From contig NZ_CP131914.1 in the NCBI RefSeq assembly GCF_040529045.1, positions 2,836,501 through 2,900,500 of the forward strand: a DNA stretch of 64,000 nucleotides. Reading direction: 5' to 3'. The notes beneath the pieces were generated by a model. The model did no database searches. It worked only from the letters and a program-made list of their open reading frames with translations, and was not told the DNA's origin. The translations under genes and the position numbers were made by a program. The stretch is from Xanthomonas indica. GTDB taxonomy: Bacteria; Pseudomonadota; Gammaproteobacteria; Xanthomonadales; Xanthomonadaceae. Shown one piece after another: positions 1 through 8,869 of the stretch; the stretch's first letter is position 1, and each line of letters opens with the position of its first letter.

Positions 1-120
1 GGTTTTGCGGCCTTTCGCGATAGTCACTTTTGCAACCGTCTTGCTTGGCCAGTCGGCCGATGCTGCGCTTGCACACGCGGCGCTTGACAGCGCCCCGGCG
101 CATGATGTCCTCTTGCGTCC

Positions 121-255
121 ATGCCCCTGGTCCTTGCCCTCATCGCCACTTCGCTTCCGCGCTCGCTTCGGCACGCGGCCGCGGTCGCTGCGGGCATTAC
201 CACCGGTATTACCACCCTCACCATTCGCCCGGTGCGGCCCGTCGTCTTCGTCTGA
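121..255 (+). CDS. thrL: thr operon leader peptide (44 aa)
   Basis: A short ORF of 44 codons starts at ATG 121 and stops at TGA 253-255, 89 bases before thrA. Its second half carries two Ile-Thr-Thr clusters (codons 26-28 and 30-32), then Thr34 and Ile35, followed by a Val-rich tail. Runs of Thr and Ile codons are the hallmark of thr operon leader peptides, where scarcity of charged Thr or Ile tRNA stalls the ribosome and relieves attenuation. ATG 121 is the only in-frame start after the upstream stop at 103-105. I see no strong Shine-Dalgarno sequence. The assignment rests on codon content and position, not on similarity. Confidence 0.75.
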   Translation: MPLVLALIATSLPRSLRHAAAVAAGITTGITTLTIRPVRPVVFV

Positions 256-269
256 TCGTCGAACACCAC

Positions 270-340
270 GGCCCCGCACCCGGATCAGGATGCGGGGGAA
301 TCCCTCGGCCTGATGCGAGCGGGGCCTCCACTCCGAGGTC
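270..340 (+). promoter_or_regulatory. thr attenuator: mutually exclusive hairpins ahead of thrA
   Basis: After the leader peptide stop, three pairings compete. Bases 272-278 pair with 291-297 (CCCCGCA/TGCGGGG). Bases 270-277 pair with 319-326 (GGCCCCGC/GCGGGGCC). Bases 323-328 pair with 335-340 and bury the GAGG ribosome-binding site of thrA. The second pairing excludes the other two. No T-run follows, so control may act on translation or through Rho. The regulatory reading is inference. Confidence 0.55.
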
Positions 341-344
341 TCCC

Positions 345-2870
345 ATGTCGTCCCCCGCCGTCGCTCCCGCTGTCGCCGCTTCGCCTGATTCCGCCGCCGA
401 TCCCGCGCTCGCCGCCGCCACCGTCGTGCACAAGTTCGGCGGCACTTCGGTGGCCGATGCCGAACGCTATCGCCATGTCGCGCAGCTGCTGCTGGCGCGC
501 CCGGAGCGTCTCCAGGTCACCGTCGTCTCGGCGATGAAGGGCGTCACCGACGCCTTGATCGGTCTGGCCGAACTGGCCGCGCGCGGCCATGGCGACTGGC
601 GCGAACGCTGGCACGAGACCCGCGCGCGTCATCGCGCCGCCGCGGTCGCGTTGCTGGGCGAGCACGCCGGCGCCACGGTGGAATGGCTGGACGCGCGCTT
701 CGAACACCTGGCCGAGATCCTCGCCGCACTGGCGGTGATCGGCGAGTTGCCGCGGGAAGTGCTGGATCGCGTGCAGGGCCTGGGCGAGGTGTACTCGGCG
801 CAACTGCTGGGCGATCACCTGCGGACGCTGGGCGAGGACTGCGCGGTGCTGGATGCGCGCGAGGTGCTGGTGGTCGATCGCGGCGAACTGGGCGTGGACG
901 TGGACTGGGAGGCCAGCGCGCAGCGCCTGGCGCAGTGGCGCGCGCAGCACCCGCAGCAGCGCATCGTGGTCACCGGCTTCGTCGCCCGCGACCGCGCCGG
1001 CCGCATCACCACGCTCGGCCGCAACGGCAGCGACTACTCCGGCGCGATCTTCGCCGCGCTGTTCGAGGCCGCCGAACTGCACATCTGGACCGACGTCGAC
1101 GGCGTGCTGTCGGCCGATCCGCGGGTGGTCCCCGAAGCGGTGCAACTGGAGACGCTCAGCTACGACGAAGCCTGCGAACTGGCGTATTTCGGCGCCAAGG
1201 TGGTGCACCCGCAGACCATGTCGCCGGCGATCGAGCGCGGCCTGCCGATCATCATCCGCAACACCTTCCAGCCCGAGCATCCGGGCACCCGCATCACTGC
1301 CAGCAGCGCCACCAGCGGCCCGATCAAGGGGCTGACGCTGAGCCCGGACCTGGCCGTGCTCAACCTCGAAGGCACCGGCCTGATCGGCGTGCCCGGCACC
1401 GCCGAGCGCGTGTTCGCCGCATTGCGCAACGCGCGGGTGTCGGTGGTGATGATCTCGCAGGGCTCGTCCGAACATTCCATCTGTTGCGTGGTGCGGCAGA
1501 ACGAGGCCGAGCGCGCGCGCGACGCGGTGCTCTCGGCCTTCGCCCACGAACTGGTGGTGGGCCAGGTGCAGCGCGTGCAACTGACCACCGGCATCAGCGT
1601 GCTGGCCGCGGTCGGCGACGGCATGGCCGGGCAGCCCGGCGTGGCCGCGCGCCTGTTCGAGTCGCTGGGCCGCGCCCAGGTCAACATCCTGGCGATCGCG
1701 CAGGGCTCGTCCGAGCGCAACATCTCCGTGGCCATCGACAGCGCCCATGCGACCAAGGCGTTGCGCGCCGCGCATGCCGGCTTCTGGCTGTCGCCGCAGA
1801 CCTTCTCGGTCGGCGTGATCGGCCCAGGCAACGTCGGTGCCGCGCTGCTGGACCAGTTGCGCGCGGCGCAGCCGCAACTGCTGGCCAAGGCCAACCTCGA
1901 CCTGCGCCTGCGCGCGGTCGCCTCGCGCAGCACGATGCGCCTGGAGCCGCGCGCCTTCGCCGGCGACTGGCGGCAGGCATTGGCCGCCGGCCCGCAGCCG
2001 ACCGATCTGGACGCGTTCACCGCGCACCTGTTGTCGGCGCACCTGCCGCATGCGGTGATCATCGACTGCAGCGGCAGCGCCGACGTCGCCGACCGCTATG
2101 CCGGCTGGCTGGCCGCCGGCATCCACGTGGTGACCCCGAACAAACAGGCCGGCGCCGGGCCGCTGCCGCGCTTCCATGCCATCCGCGCCGCGGCCGCCGC
2201 CAGCGGCGCACGCTTCCGCTACGAGGCCACGGTCGGCGCCGGCCTGCCGGTGATCACCACCTTGCGCGACCTGGTCGATACCGGCGATGCCGTCACCGCG
2301 ATCGAAGGCATCTTCTCCGGCACCCTGGCCTGGCTGTTCAACAAGTACGACGGCAGCGTGCCGTTCGCGCAGCTGGTGGCCGAGGCGCGCGGCATGGGCT
2401 ATACCGAACCGGACCCGCGCGACGACCTGTCCGGCACCGACGTGGCGCGCAAGCTGGTGATCCTGGCGCGCGAGGCCGGGCACGAGCTGAGCCTGGAAGA
2501 CGTGGCGGTGGAGAGCCTGGTGCCGGAAGCGCTGCGCCAGGCCAGCGTGGACGATTTCATGGCGCGCCTGCACGAAGTCGATGCCGCGTTCGCGCAGCGC
2601 CTGCAGGCGGCCAAGGCGCGCGGCTGCGTGCTGCGCTACGTGGCGCGGTTGGCGCCGGGCCATGCGCCCAGCGTCGGCCTGGTGGAACTGCCGGCCGACC
2701 ATGCCTTCGCCAACCTGCGCCTGACCGACAACGTGGTGCAGTTCACCACCCGCCGCTACTGCGCCAATCCGCTGGTGGTGCAGGGCCCGGGCGCCGGCCC
2801 GGAAGTGACCGCCGCCGGCGTGTTCGCCGACCTGCTGCGGGTGGCGGCGGGCGAGGGCGCGCGCCTGTGA
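345..2870 (+). CDS. thrA: bifunctional aspartokinase I / homoserine dehydrogenase I
   Basis: This 841-aa fusion catalyses phosphorylation of aspartate and the NAD(P)H-dependent reduction of aspartate semialdehyde to homoserine, the first and third steps towards threonine. The N-terminal kinase shows KFGGTSVAD at residues 30-38. Two ACT-type regulatory segments follow in the middle. The homoserine dehydrogenase begins near residue 485 with a Rossmann motif, [12 protein letters not shown]. The length is close to E. coli ThrA (820 aa). ATG 345 was chosen over an upstream in-frame start because it lies after the leader peptide and has GAGG at 335-338. It overlaps or abuts thrB. Feedback inhibition by threonine is expected for the family. 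Confidence 0.95.
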   Translation: MSSPAVAPAVAASPDSAADPALAAATVVHKFGGTSVADAERYRHVAQLLLARPERLQVTVVSAMKGVTDALIGLAELAARGHGDWRERWHETRARHRAAAVALLGEHAGATVEWLDARFEHLAEILAALAVIGELPREVLDRVQGLGEVYSAQLLGDHLRTLGEDCAVLDAREVLVVDRGELGVDVDWEASAQRLAQWRAQHPQQRIVVTGFVARDRAGRITTLGRNGSDYSGAIFAALFEAAELHIWTDVDGVLSADPRVVPEAVQLETLSYDEACELAYFGAKVVHPQTMSPAIERGLPIIIRNTFQPEHPGTRITASSATSGPIKGLTLSPDLAVLNLEGTGLIGVPGTAERVFAALRNARVSVVMISQGSSEHSICCVVRQNEAERARDAVLSAFAHELVVGQVQRVQLTTGISVLAAVGDGMAGQPGVAARLFESLGRAQVNILAIAQGSSERNISVAIDSAHATKALRAAHAGFWLSPQTFSVGVIGPGNVGAALLDQLRAAQPQLLAKANLDLRLRAVASRSTMRLEPRAFAGDWRQALAAGPQPTDLDAFTAHLLSAHLPHAVIIDCSGSADVADRYAGWLAAGIHVVTPNKQAGAGPLPRFHAIRAAAAASGARFRYEATVGAGLPVITTLRDLVDTGDAVTAIEGIFSGTLAWLFNKYDGSVPFAQLVAEARGMGYTEPDPRDDLSGTDVARKLVILAREAGHELSLEDVAVESLVPEALRQASVDDFMARLHEVDAAFAQRLQAAKARGCVLRYVARLAPGHAPSVGLVELPADHAFANLRLTDNVVQFTTRRYCANPLVVQGPGAGPEVTAAGVFADLLRVAAGEGARL

Positions 2871-2875
2871 GCCGG

Positions 2876-3835
2876 ATGCAGACGCTGCCGGCTCACACCG
2901 TTGGCACGGCCGCGCTGCCGACGCAGGCCCGCGCGTTCGCGCCGGCCTCGGTGGCCAACGTGGCGGTGGGCTTCGATCTGCTGGGCTATGCGGTGGAGGG
3001 CGTGGGCGACACGGTGACGGTGCGCCGTATCGACGCCCCCGAGGTCCGCATCGCCGCGATCCGCGGCACCACCGTGGCGTTGCCCTTGGAGGCGGCTCGC
3101 AACACCGCCGGCGCCGCCCTGATGTCCCTGCGCGAGGCGTTGGCGCTGCCGTTCGGCTTCGAACTGGAGATCGACAAGGGCATCCCGCTCAGCTCCGGCA
3201 TGGGCGGCTCGGCCGCCTCGTGCGTGGCCGCGCTGGTGGCGGCCAACGCCTTGCTCGCCGCGCCGCTGTCGCGCGATCAGCTGTATCGCCATGCGCTGGA
3301 CGGCGAGGCGGTGGCCAGTGGCAGCCGCCATGGCGACAACCTCGGCCCGATGCTGCTGGGCGGGCTGGTGCTGTCGACGCTGGAGCGGTTGGTGCCGGTG
3401 CCGGTGCCGAGCGGCTGGCACAGCCTGCTGGTGCACCCGGACGCGACGCTGGAGACCCGTCACGCACGCGCGGCGCTGGCCGGCGATTACCGGCTGGGCG
3501 AGTTCGTGGCGCAGAGCGCGAACCTGGCATTGGTGCTGGCGGGTTGCCATGCGGGCGACGAGTCCCTGGTGCGCGCCGGCTTGCGCGACGTGCTGATCGA
3601 GCCGCGGCGCGCGCCCTTGATCGTCGGCTTCGACGCGGCCAAGGCGGCGGCGCTGGCGGCGGGGGCGATGGGCGCGGGCATTTCCGGCGCTGGCCCGAGC
3701 GTGTTTGCCTGGTTCGCCAGCCGCGCCGAGGCCGAGGCCGCGGCACCGGCGGTGCAGGCGGCCTTTGCCGATGCCGGCTTCGGTAGCCAGCACTGGGTCT
3801 CGCCGCTGCAGTGTCCGGGAGCGACGTTGTTGTAG
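2876..3835 (+). CDS. thrB: homoserine kinase
   Basis: This 319-aa GHMP kinase phosphorylates homoserine to O-phosphohomoserine in the cytoplasm. The glycine-rich ATP-binding motif [12 protein letters not shown] lies near residue 105, and a C-terminal [10 protein letters not shown] loop fits the GHMP fold. The length matches the family (about 310 aa). ATG 2876 lies 6 bases after the thrA stop. A GTG at 2867 overlaps that stop and would add three residues, so the true start may be translationally coupled to thrA. It is followed by a 775-bp repeat-filled gap before thrC, which is unusual for a thr operon. Confidence 0.93.
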   Translation: MQTLPAHTVGTAALPTQARAFAPASVANVAVGFDLLGYAVEGVGDTVTVRRIDAPEVRIAAIRGTTVALPLEAARNTAGAALMSLREALALPFGFELEIDKGIPLSSGMGGSAASCVAALVAANALLAAPLSRDQLYRHALDGEAVASGSRHGDNLGPMLLGGLVLSTLERLVPVPVPSGWHSLLVHPDATLETRHARAALAGDYRLGEFVAQSANLALVLAGCHAGDESLVRAGLRDVLIEPRRAPLIVGFDAAKAAALAAGAMGAGISGAGPSVFAWFASRAEAEAAAPAVQAAFADAGFGSQHWVSPLQCPGATLL

Positions 3836-4001
3836 CGGCGTGTTGGCGCGGCACGACGACGACTTTGTTGCTCCCGCTAGTGCCACTGCTGCTGTTGCTG
3901 ATTTCGAATTTGCTTTTGTTTTTGCTGTCGCAGTAGCTCTTGTCGTTACTGTTGCTCTGGTTGTTGCTCTTGCTCTTGCTCTTGTTGTTGCTGTTGCCGT
4001 A
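3836..4001. repeat. degenerate GTTGCT/CTTGCT hexamer tract
   Basis: The stretch after thrB is built from imperfect six-base units such as GTTGCT, CTTGCT and GTTGTT, giving long Leu/Val/Ala-rich frames with no gene-like character. It directly abuts the outer end of the dispersed repeat at 4002-4228. The same hexamer type, in complementary form, abuts the equivalent end of the other copy near 61946. Confidence 0.7.
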
Positions 4002-4228
4002 CCGGGTTCCCTTCCGAAGCGGCGGCCATCATGGGGAAACACCCGAAGGGCGGCGCACAGGGATGTGCGCCGTCCGCGGCAGGGGCAGGATGCCCCTTCC
4101 GCGGATCCCCGCGATGGACGCGGACCCGGAGCGCGCAGCGCGGAGGGCGCGAGGCAGGGCGCGCTTTCTTTTGGTTACTTTTCTTTGCGCGAGCAAAGAA
4201 AAGTAACTCGCCCGCAAGGGCGAAAGCC
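4002..4228 (+). repeat. dispersed 227-bp repeat element, copy A
   Basis: This segment is nearly the reverse complement of 61711-61937, with the same length of 227 bp. It contains a perfect 34-base palindrome: GTTACTTTTCTTTGC at 4174-4188 and its complement at 4193-4207, with a 4-base loop. Further internal inverted repeats surround GGGGCAGGATGCCCC. It has no credible ORF. The element lies between thrB and thrC and is a mirror partner of copy B just downstream. Confidence 0.85.
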
Positions 4229-4301
4229 TTTGCCGTTGCTGATGCTTTTGCTGTTAAAGCTCTAAAGCTTGAAGCAAGAGCAACAGCTTCCGCTAACGCG
4301 G

Positions 4302-4508
4302 GTCACTTTTCTTTGCTTGTGCAAAGAAAAGTAACCAAAAGAAAGCACACCCCGCAGCGCGCCCTCCGCGCTGACGCGCTCCGGGTCCGCAGCCACGACG
4401 GGCATTTTTCGACGGCACATCCATGTGCCGGCGAAAAACGACGCGCATCCTGCGCGTCGCCCTTCGGGTATTCGCCCGCCGCGGCTGCCGCGCCGAGGGG
4501 GCCCGGGT
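4302..4508 (-). repeat. dispersed repeat element, copy B (divergent, inverted relative to A)
   Basis: Copy B carries the same palindrome (GTCACTTTTCTTTGC at 4302-4316 and its near-complement at 4321-4335). It continues with the CCAAAAGAAAGC and GCGCGCCCTCCGCGCT segments seen in copies A and C, but in the opposite orientation to A. Its internal stem sequences differ (for example the GACGCGCATCCTGCGCGTC stem), so it is a diverged family member. A and B form a large inverted repeat around about 70 bp. Confidence 0.75.
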
Positions 4509-4575
4509 AGAGCAGAACAGCAACAGCCAAAGCAACAGCCAAAGCCGAAGCAGCAACAGCAACAGCCCAGGACGA
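4509..4575. repeat. CAACAG-like hexamer tract beside copy B
   Basis: Imperfect CAGCAA/CAACAG/CAAAGC units sit at the outer end of copy B, just upstream of thrC. This mirrors the tract at the outer end of copy A. No gene is visible here. Confidence 0.65.
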
Positions 4576-4610
4576 TAGTGCGATCGAATTCCCCTGTTAA
4601 TGGAACCCCC

Positions 4611-5912
4611 ATGAACTTCATTTCCACCCGTAACGCCGCACCCGCCGTCTCGCTCAGCCAGGCCATCGCCGCCGGGCTCGCCCCCGATGGCGGCCTGTAC
4701 GTGCCCGAGCGCATGCCCGCCGCGCGCGACCTGCGCGCCGGTGCCAGCCTCGCCGAGACCGCCGCGGAGCTGCTGGCGCCGTTCTTCGAGGGCGACGCCC
4801 TGGCCCCGGAACTGCCGGCCATCTGCGCCGAAGCCTTCGACTTCGCCGCGCCGCTGCAGCCGCTGGCCACTCCCGGCGACCATGCGCTGGAGCTGTTCCA
4901 TGGGCCGACCGCCGCGTTCAAGGACTTCGGCGCGCGCTTCCTGGCCGCCTGCCTGACCCGGCTGCGGCGTGGCGCGGCGACGCCGCTGACCATCCTCGTC
5001 GCCACTTCCGGGGACACCGGCGCCGCGGTCGCGGCCGCCTTCCATCGCCAGCCCGGGCTGCGCGTGGTGGTGCTGTATCCGGACGGGCGCGTGTCGCCGC
5101 GGCAGGCGCACCAACTCGGCTGCTTCGGCGACAACATCCACGCCTTGCGCGTGGCCGGCTCCTTCGACGACTGCCAGGCGCTGGTCAAGCAGGCGCTGAA
5201 CGACGCGGATGTACAGGCGCAGGCCCCGTTGAGTTCGGCCAACAGCATCAGCCTGGGGCGCTTGCTGCCGCAGATGAGCTACTACGCGCACGCAGCGCTG
5301 CAGCACCATGCCGCGCATGCGCAGCCGCTGAACCTAGTGGTGCCCACCGGCAATCTGGGCAATGCGCTGGCCGCGATCCTGGCGCGCGCCTTGGGCGTGC
5401 CGCTGGGCCGGATCGTGCTGGCGACCAATGCCAACCGCGTGCTGCCCGATTTCTTCGCCGGCGCCGACTATGCGCCGCAGCCCAGCGTGGCGACGCTGGC
5501 CAATGCGATGGACGTCGGCGCGCCGAGCAACGTGGAGCGTCTGCGCTGGCTGTACCAGGGCGACGATGCCACGCTGCGCACCCAGTTCCAGGCGTACTCG
5601 GTGGACGATGCGCAGATCCGCCAGACCATTGACGAACGCTTCCGCCGCTACGGTGAGGTGCATTGCCCGCATACCGCCACCGCGCTGCACGTGCTGCAGC
5701 AACTGCGCGCCGAGGGCGCGGAGGCCGACGCCGGCGACTGGGCGGTGGCGGCCACCGCGCATCCGGCCAAGTTCGAAGGGGTGGTGGAGCCGCTGATCGG
5801 GCAGCCGGTGCCGGTGCCGCCGGCCTTGGCGGCGTTGCTGCAGCGGCCGGCACAGGCCGAGCCGATCGCGCCGGACTACGCGGCCTTGCGCGCGCGGCTG
5901 CTCGCCGGCTGA
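4611..5912 (+). CDS. thrC: threonine synthase
   Basis: This 433-aa PLP enzyme converts O-phosphohomoserine to threonine, the last step of the pathway. The N-terminal threonine synthase domain is followed by the PLP-lysine motif HGPTAAFKDFGARF (Lys104) and by the phosphate-binding segment VATSGDTGAA. ATG 4611 begins the typical MNFISTRN-like N terminus. It is in the same direction as thrAB but separated from thrB by repeats, so it may rely on read-through or on its own promoter. A hairpin at 5916-5941 follows the stop codon. Confidence 0.95.
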   Translation: MNFISTRNAAPAVSLSQAIAAGLAPDGGLYVPERMPAARDLRAGASLAETAAELLAPFFEGDALAPELPAICAEAFDFAAPLQPLATPGDHALELFHGPTAAFKDFGARFLAACLTRLRRGAATPLTILVATSGDTGAAVAAAFHRQPGLRVVVLYPDGRVSPRQAHQLGCFGDNIHALRVAGSFDDCQALVKQALNDADVQAQAPLSSANSISLGRLLPQMSYYAHAALQHHAAHAQPLNLVVPTGNLGNALAAILARALGVPLGRIVLATNANRVLPDFFAGADYAPQPSVATLANAMDVGAPSNVERLRWLYQGDDATLRTQFQAYSVDDAQIRQTIDERFRRYGEVHCPHTATALHVLQQLRAEGAEADAGDWAVAATAHPAKFEGVVEPLIGQPVPVPPALAALLQRPAQAEPIAPDYAALRARLLAG

Positions 5913-5915
5913 GCG

Positions 5916-5941
5916 GTGCGCAGACGGCGGCGCCTGCGCAC
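5916..5941. terminator. hairpin between convergent thrC and the 104-aa gene
   Basis: GTGCGCAG (5916-5923) and CTGCGCAC (5934-5941) form a perfect 8-bp stem between the stops of two convergent genes. There is no T-run, so intrinsic termination is uncertain, but the placement suits a bidirectional terminator. Confidence 0.5.
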
Positions 5942-5949
5942 GTGGTGGC

Positions 5950-6264
5950 TCAGTCGGACGGCTGCAGCCGCTGCCAGGCGGCCAGGACGATGCCGCGCAC
6001 CTGCAGCCAGTCCAGGCGCGAGCGCGGGTGGTCGCGCAGGAACACGTCGCGCAGCTGCGCGACCACGTCCTCCACGCGCTGGCCGTGGTACTTGAGGTAG
6101 GCGTCGTAGGCCAGCTTCAGCGCCGGCTCGTAGTCGTGGAAGACGTACCCGGGCTGATGGAAGCTGCTGTGCGCGAACTGCGCCTTCCAGAACTCCAGTT
6201 CGCGTTCGCGGTCCAGCATCACGCAGGCGCGCGAGGCGTGTTGCATCTCGATGGCGACGGCCAT
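5950..6264 (-). CDS. conserved hypothetical protein, 104 aa
   Basis: I do not recognise a named family. The 104-aa protein is soluble, has no signal peptide or membrane segment, and is rich in aromatic and charged residues (for example LEFWKAQFAH and YDAYLKYHGQ). The start at 6264 is supported by a GGAGGG ribosome-binding site five bases upstream on the minus strand. It is convergent with thrC and separated from the regulator on its other side by 289 bp. Confidence 0.7.
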   Translation of the reverse strand: MAVAIEMQHASRACVMLDRERELEFWKAQFAHSSFHQPGYVFHDYEPALKLAYDAYLKYHGQRVEDVVAQLRDVFLRDHPRSRLDWLQVRGIVLAAWQRLQPSD

Positions 6265-6440
6265 GTTGGCCCTCCGAGTGGTCCCCCCACCGGCACCGCG
6301 GCGGCGCCGCAGGTGTGTTGCGCACGCAGTCTATGCCGGCTGGGCGTCGCCGCCGCGATGACTGGCTGAAGCGTTCAGAGGTGGCAAGGCGGTTGCCGCG
6401 CCGGCACCCGCCGTCCGCCGCCTCGGCCGGCGCGACGAGG

Positions 6441-6486
6441 TTGTCCACACCTGGTGTGGAGCGTTGTTCTGGAATCCTGTGGATAA
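6441..6486. promoter_or_regulatory. pair of DnaA-box-like sequences and a 17-bp palindrome
   Basis: TTGTCCACA at 6441-6449 and TGTGGATAA at 6478-6486 (TTATCCACA on the minus strand) match the DnaA box, in opposite orientations. A perfect odd palindrome, TCCACACC-T-GGTGTGGA, occupies 6444-6460. They lie in the 289-bp gap downstream of the regulator gene and upstream of the 104-aa gene. Function is unknown, and the palindrome could instead be a repressor site. Confidence 0.4.
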
Positions 6487-6553
6487 GTGGCTGGGCGCCG
6501 CGTGGCGTCGGCGCTTGTGGCAGCATGGCGAAAAAATCGCCGCGGCGACCCGC

Positions 6554-7309
6554 TCAGTCTTCGTCCGAGGCCAGCCGGTGCAGCGCGGCAAAGTCGCGGA
6601 TCTCGACCACGTGCAGTTGCGGCAGCGCGATCAGGCCCTGCTGGCGCAGCTTGGTGAAGGTGCGGCTGACCGTCTCCATGGTCAGGCCGAGATGGTCGGC
6701 GATGTCGCCGCGGCCCATCGGCAGCACCACCTTGTTGCCGGCATCGCCCTGGCGCGCCGCACGGGCGGCCAGCTTGAGCAGGAAGTCGGCCAGCTTCTCG
6801 GCCGGCTGCAGCCGCGCCAGCGCCAGCGCCGCGTCCTGCGCCGCGTCCAGTTCCAGGCAGGCGCGCTGCAGCAGCTTGCGCTCCAGCTGCGGGAACTGGG
6901 CGCGCAACTTCTGCATCTGCGCCACCGACACCCGGCACACCCGGCTGTCGGCGATGGCTTCGATGTCGTGGCGGTGCCGGGCCGATTCGCTCAGGCCGAC
7001 GTAGTCACCGGGCAGGACGAAACCGGCCACCTGGCGGCGCCCGTCGGCGAGGGTGCGGACCAGGCGCAGCGCGCCGGCGGTGACGGTATAGACCGCCTGC
7101 CGCGCCTCGCCGGTGCGCGCGAGGGTGGCGCCGGCGGGATAGGTCAGCGAGGTGGTGACCCGTTCCAGCGCCTGCACCTCGTCGCAGGCCAGCGCCGAGC
7201 AGATCGCCAGGTGGCGGACCGCGCAATGCAGGCATTCGTTGCCGCGCGCGGCGCGCGGGGCCGCCGGTTCGGCATAGGGCAGGGCGAATCCGGAAGGAGG
7301 CCTGTTCAT
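6554..7309 (-). CDS. FNR/CRP-family transcriptional regulator with Fe-S-type cysteines
   Basis: This 251-aa regulator has an N-terminal Cys cluster (Cys26, Cys29, Cys37) spaced C-x2-C-x7-C, as in FnrL-type oxygen sensors. A fourth Cys at 125 is where FNR has its last cluster ligand. A cyclic-nucleotide-binding-like beta-roll is followed by a C-terminal helix-turn-helix, GDIADHLGLTMETVSRTF, whose E..SR recognition residues match FNR. It is probably a 4Fe-4S oxygen-responsive regulator binding TTGAT-N4-ATCAA-like sites; I see no such site in its own upstream region. ATG 7309 begins MNRPPSGF. It is divergent from hisS. Confidence 0.85.
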   Translation of the reverse strand: MNRPPSGFALPYAEPAAPRAARGNECLHCAVRHLAICSALACDEVQALERVTTSLTYPAGATLARTGEARQAVYTVTAGALRLVRTLADGRRQVAGFVLPGDYVGLSESARHRHDIEAIADSRVCRVSVAQMQKLRAQFPQLERKLLQRACLELDAAQDAALALARLQPAEKLADFLLKLAARAARQGDAGNKVVLPMGRGDIADHLGLTMETVSRTFTKLRQQGLIALPQLHVVEIRDFAALHRLASDED

Positions 7310-7375
7310 GGGCGTGGCAGCGGCTTCGGCACCCGCGAATGATACGCCGATGCGGCCGGGCGTGGCCGGTGCGGC

Positions 7376-7412
7376 TAGAATTGGCGTCCCGCTCGCCCCC
7401 GAATCGCAGGAG
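7376..7412 (+). promoter_or_regulatory. hisS -10 box and ribosome-binding site
   Basis: TAGAAT at 7376-7381 resembles the Xanthomonas -10 element. AGGAG at 7408-7412 lies eight bases before the GTG start of hisS and decides that start. I see no convincing -35 element. Confidence 0.5.
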
Positions 7413-7420
7413 TTCCGCAC

Positions 7421-8821
7421 GTGATCAAGCCCCGTACGCCGCCCGGCATCATGGAATTGCTGCCGCGCGAGCAGATCGCGTTCCAGCGCATGCTGGACGT
7501 CATCCGCCGCAATTACGAGCGGTTCGGGTTCCTGCCGGTGGAGACGCCGGTGTTCGAGTTGTCCGACGTGCTGTTGACCAAGTCCGGCGGCGAGACCGAG
7601 CGCCAGGTGTATTTCGTGCAGTCCACCGGCGCGCTGGCCAACGCCGCCGCCGAGGGCGGCGAGGGCGGGCTGCCGGAACTGGCGCTGCGCTTCGACCTGA
7701 CCGTGCCGCTGGCCCGCTACGTGGCCGAGCACGAGCACGAGCTGAGCTTCCCGTTCCGCCGCTACCAGATGCAGCGGGTGTACCGCGGCGAGCGCGCCCA
7801 GCGCGGCCGCTTCCGCGAGTTCTACCAGTGCGATATCGACGTGATCGGCAAGGACGTGCTGAGCATCCGCTACGACGCCGAGGTGCTGGCGGTGATCCAC
7901 GCGGTGTTCGCCGAGCTGGGCATCGGCGATTTCGCCGTGCAGTTGAACAACCGCAAGCTGATGCGCGGCTTCTTCGAAAGCCTGGGCGTGGCCGAGGGCG
8001 AGCGCCAGCTCGCCGTGCTGCGCGAGGTCGACAAGCTGGACAAGCGCGGCGCCGATTACGTGCGCGAGACGCTCACCGGCGAGGGCTTCGGCATTCCCGC
8101 CGAGCAGGTGCAGCGCATTCTCGACTTCGTCGCGGTGCGCTCCAGCGGTCACGCCGATGCGCTGGCGCGGCTGCAGGCGCTGGAGGCCGATGCGGCGTCC
8201 AGCGCGATCCTGCGCGAGGGCGTGGCCGAACTGCGCGAGGTGCTGGCCCTGGTCAAGGCACTGGGCGTGCCGGAAACCGCGTATTGCCTGAATTTCTCCA
8301 TCGCTCGCGGCCTGGACTACTACACCGGCACCGTCTACGAGACCCTGCTGACCGACTACCCGCAGATCGGCTCGATCTGCTCGGGTGGCCGCTACGAGGA
8401 CCTGGCCAGCCACTACAGCAAGTCCAAGCTGCCCGGCGTGGGCATCTCCATCGGCCTGACCCGGCTGTTCTGGCAGTTGCGCGAGGCCGGGCTGATCGAC
8501 GGCATCGCCTCCAGCAGCGTGCAGGCGATGGTGGCGCTGATGGACGAGGCCAAGCTCGACGACGCGCTGGACATCGCGCGGCGGCTGCGCGCCGGCGGCA
8601 TCAACACCGAAGTGCAGATGGAGCCGAAGAAGATCGGCAAGCAGTTCCAGTACGCGGCCCGTGCCGGCATCCGCTTCGTGGTGCTGGCCGGCGACGACGA
8701 ACTGGCGCGTGGCGTGGTCGCGGTCAAGGACCTGCTGCGCGAGCAGCAGTTCGAGGTGGCCCGCGACGAGCTGGCCAGCACGCTGCAGGTGGAACTGGAG
8801 CAGGCCAAGGTGATGGCCTGA
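7421..8821 (+). CDS. hisS: histidyl-tRNA synthetase
   Basis: This class II synthetase of 466 aa charges tRNA-His with histidine. Visible signatures are the [12 protein letters not shown] terminus, motif 2-type [13 protein letters not shown], the histidine A loop [12 protein letters not shown], and motif 3 with SGGRYEDL. The C-terminal anticodon-binding domain begins near residue 365. It is longer than the E. coli enzyme (424 aa), which fits the variant found in some gammaproteobacteria. The start is GTG 7421, supported by a good ribosome-binding site. It stands alone, unlinked to the his operon 2 kb downstream. Confidence 0.95.
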   Translation: MIKPRTPPGIMELLPREQIAFQRMLDVIRRNYERFGFLPVETPVFELSDVLLTKSGGETERQVYFVQSTGALANAAAEGGEGGLPELALRFDLTVPLARYVAEHEHELSFPFRRYQMQRVYRGERAQRGRFREFYQCDIDVIGKDVLSIRYDAEVLAVIHAVFAELGIGDFAVQLNNRKLMRGFFESLGVAEGERQLAVLREVDKLDKRGADYVRETLTGEGFGIPAEQVQRILDFVAVRSSGHADALARLQALEADAASSAILREGVAELREVLALVKALGVPETAYCLNFSIARGLDYYTGTVYETLLTDYPQIGSICSGGRYEDLASHYSKSKLPGVGISIGLTRLFWQLREAGLIDGIASSSVQAMVALMDEAKLDDALDIARRLRAGGINTEVQMEPKKIGKQFQYAARAGIRFVVLAGDDELARGVVAVKDLLREQQFEVARDELASTLQVELEQAKVMA

Positions 8822-8829
8822 GTCTGGTG

Positions 8830-8853
8830 GCGACGGCCGGCGATGGCCGTCGC
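8830..8853 (+). terminator. hairpin after hisS
   Basis: GCGACGGCC (8830-8838) pairs perfectly with GGCCGTCGC (8845-8853) around a six-base loop, eight bases after the hisS stop. No clear T-run follows. A REP copy lies just beyond. Confidence 0.6.
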
Positions 8854-8869
8854 GCTCTGCAAGATTCTC

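Noticed and set aside
84-112. TTGACA at 84-89 as the thr operon -35 box
   Set aside because: No acceptable -10 box lies 16-18 bases downstream and the leader ATG at 121 would be too close. The promoter cannot be placed confidently.
285-2702. Long open frames on the minus strand opposite thrA, and similar frames elsewhere (for example opposite carB at 44677-48072)
   Set aside because: They are antisense to clear enzymes. Very high GC with strong third-position bias creates long antisense frames; their translations are low-complexity and match no family I know.
3940-4206. Leucine-rich small ORF in the hexamer tract after thrB
   Set aside because: It is a translation of GTTGCT/CTTGCT simple repeats running into a dispersed repeat, with no ribosome-binding site.
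4174-4207. Rho-independent terminator at the 34-base palindrome
   Set aside because: The stem is A/T-rich with no T-run after it on either strand, and the element recurs in unrelated contexts, so it is treated as a repeat.
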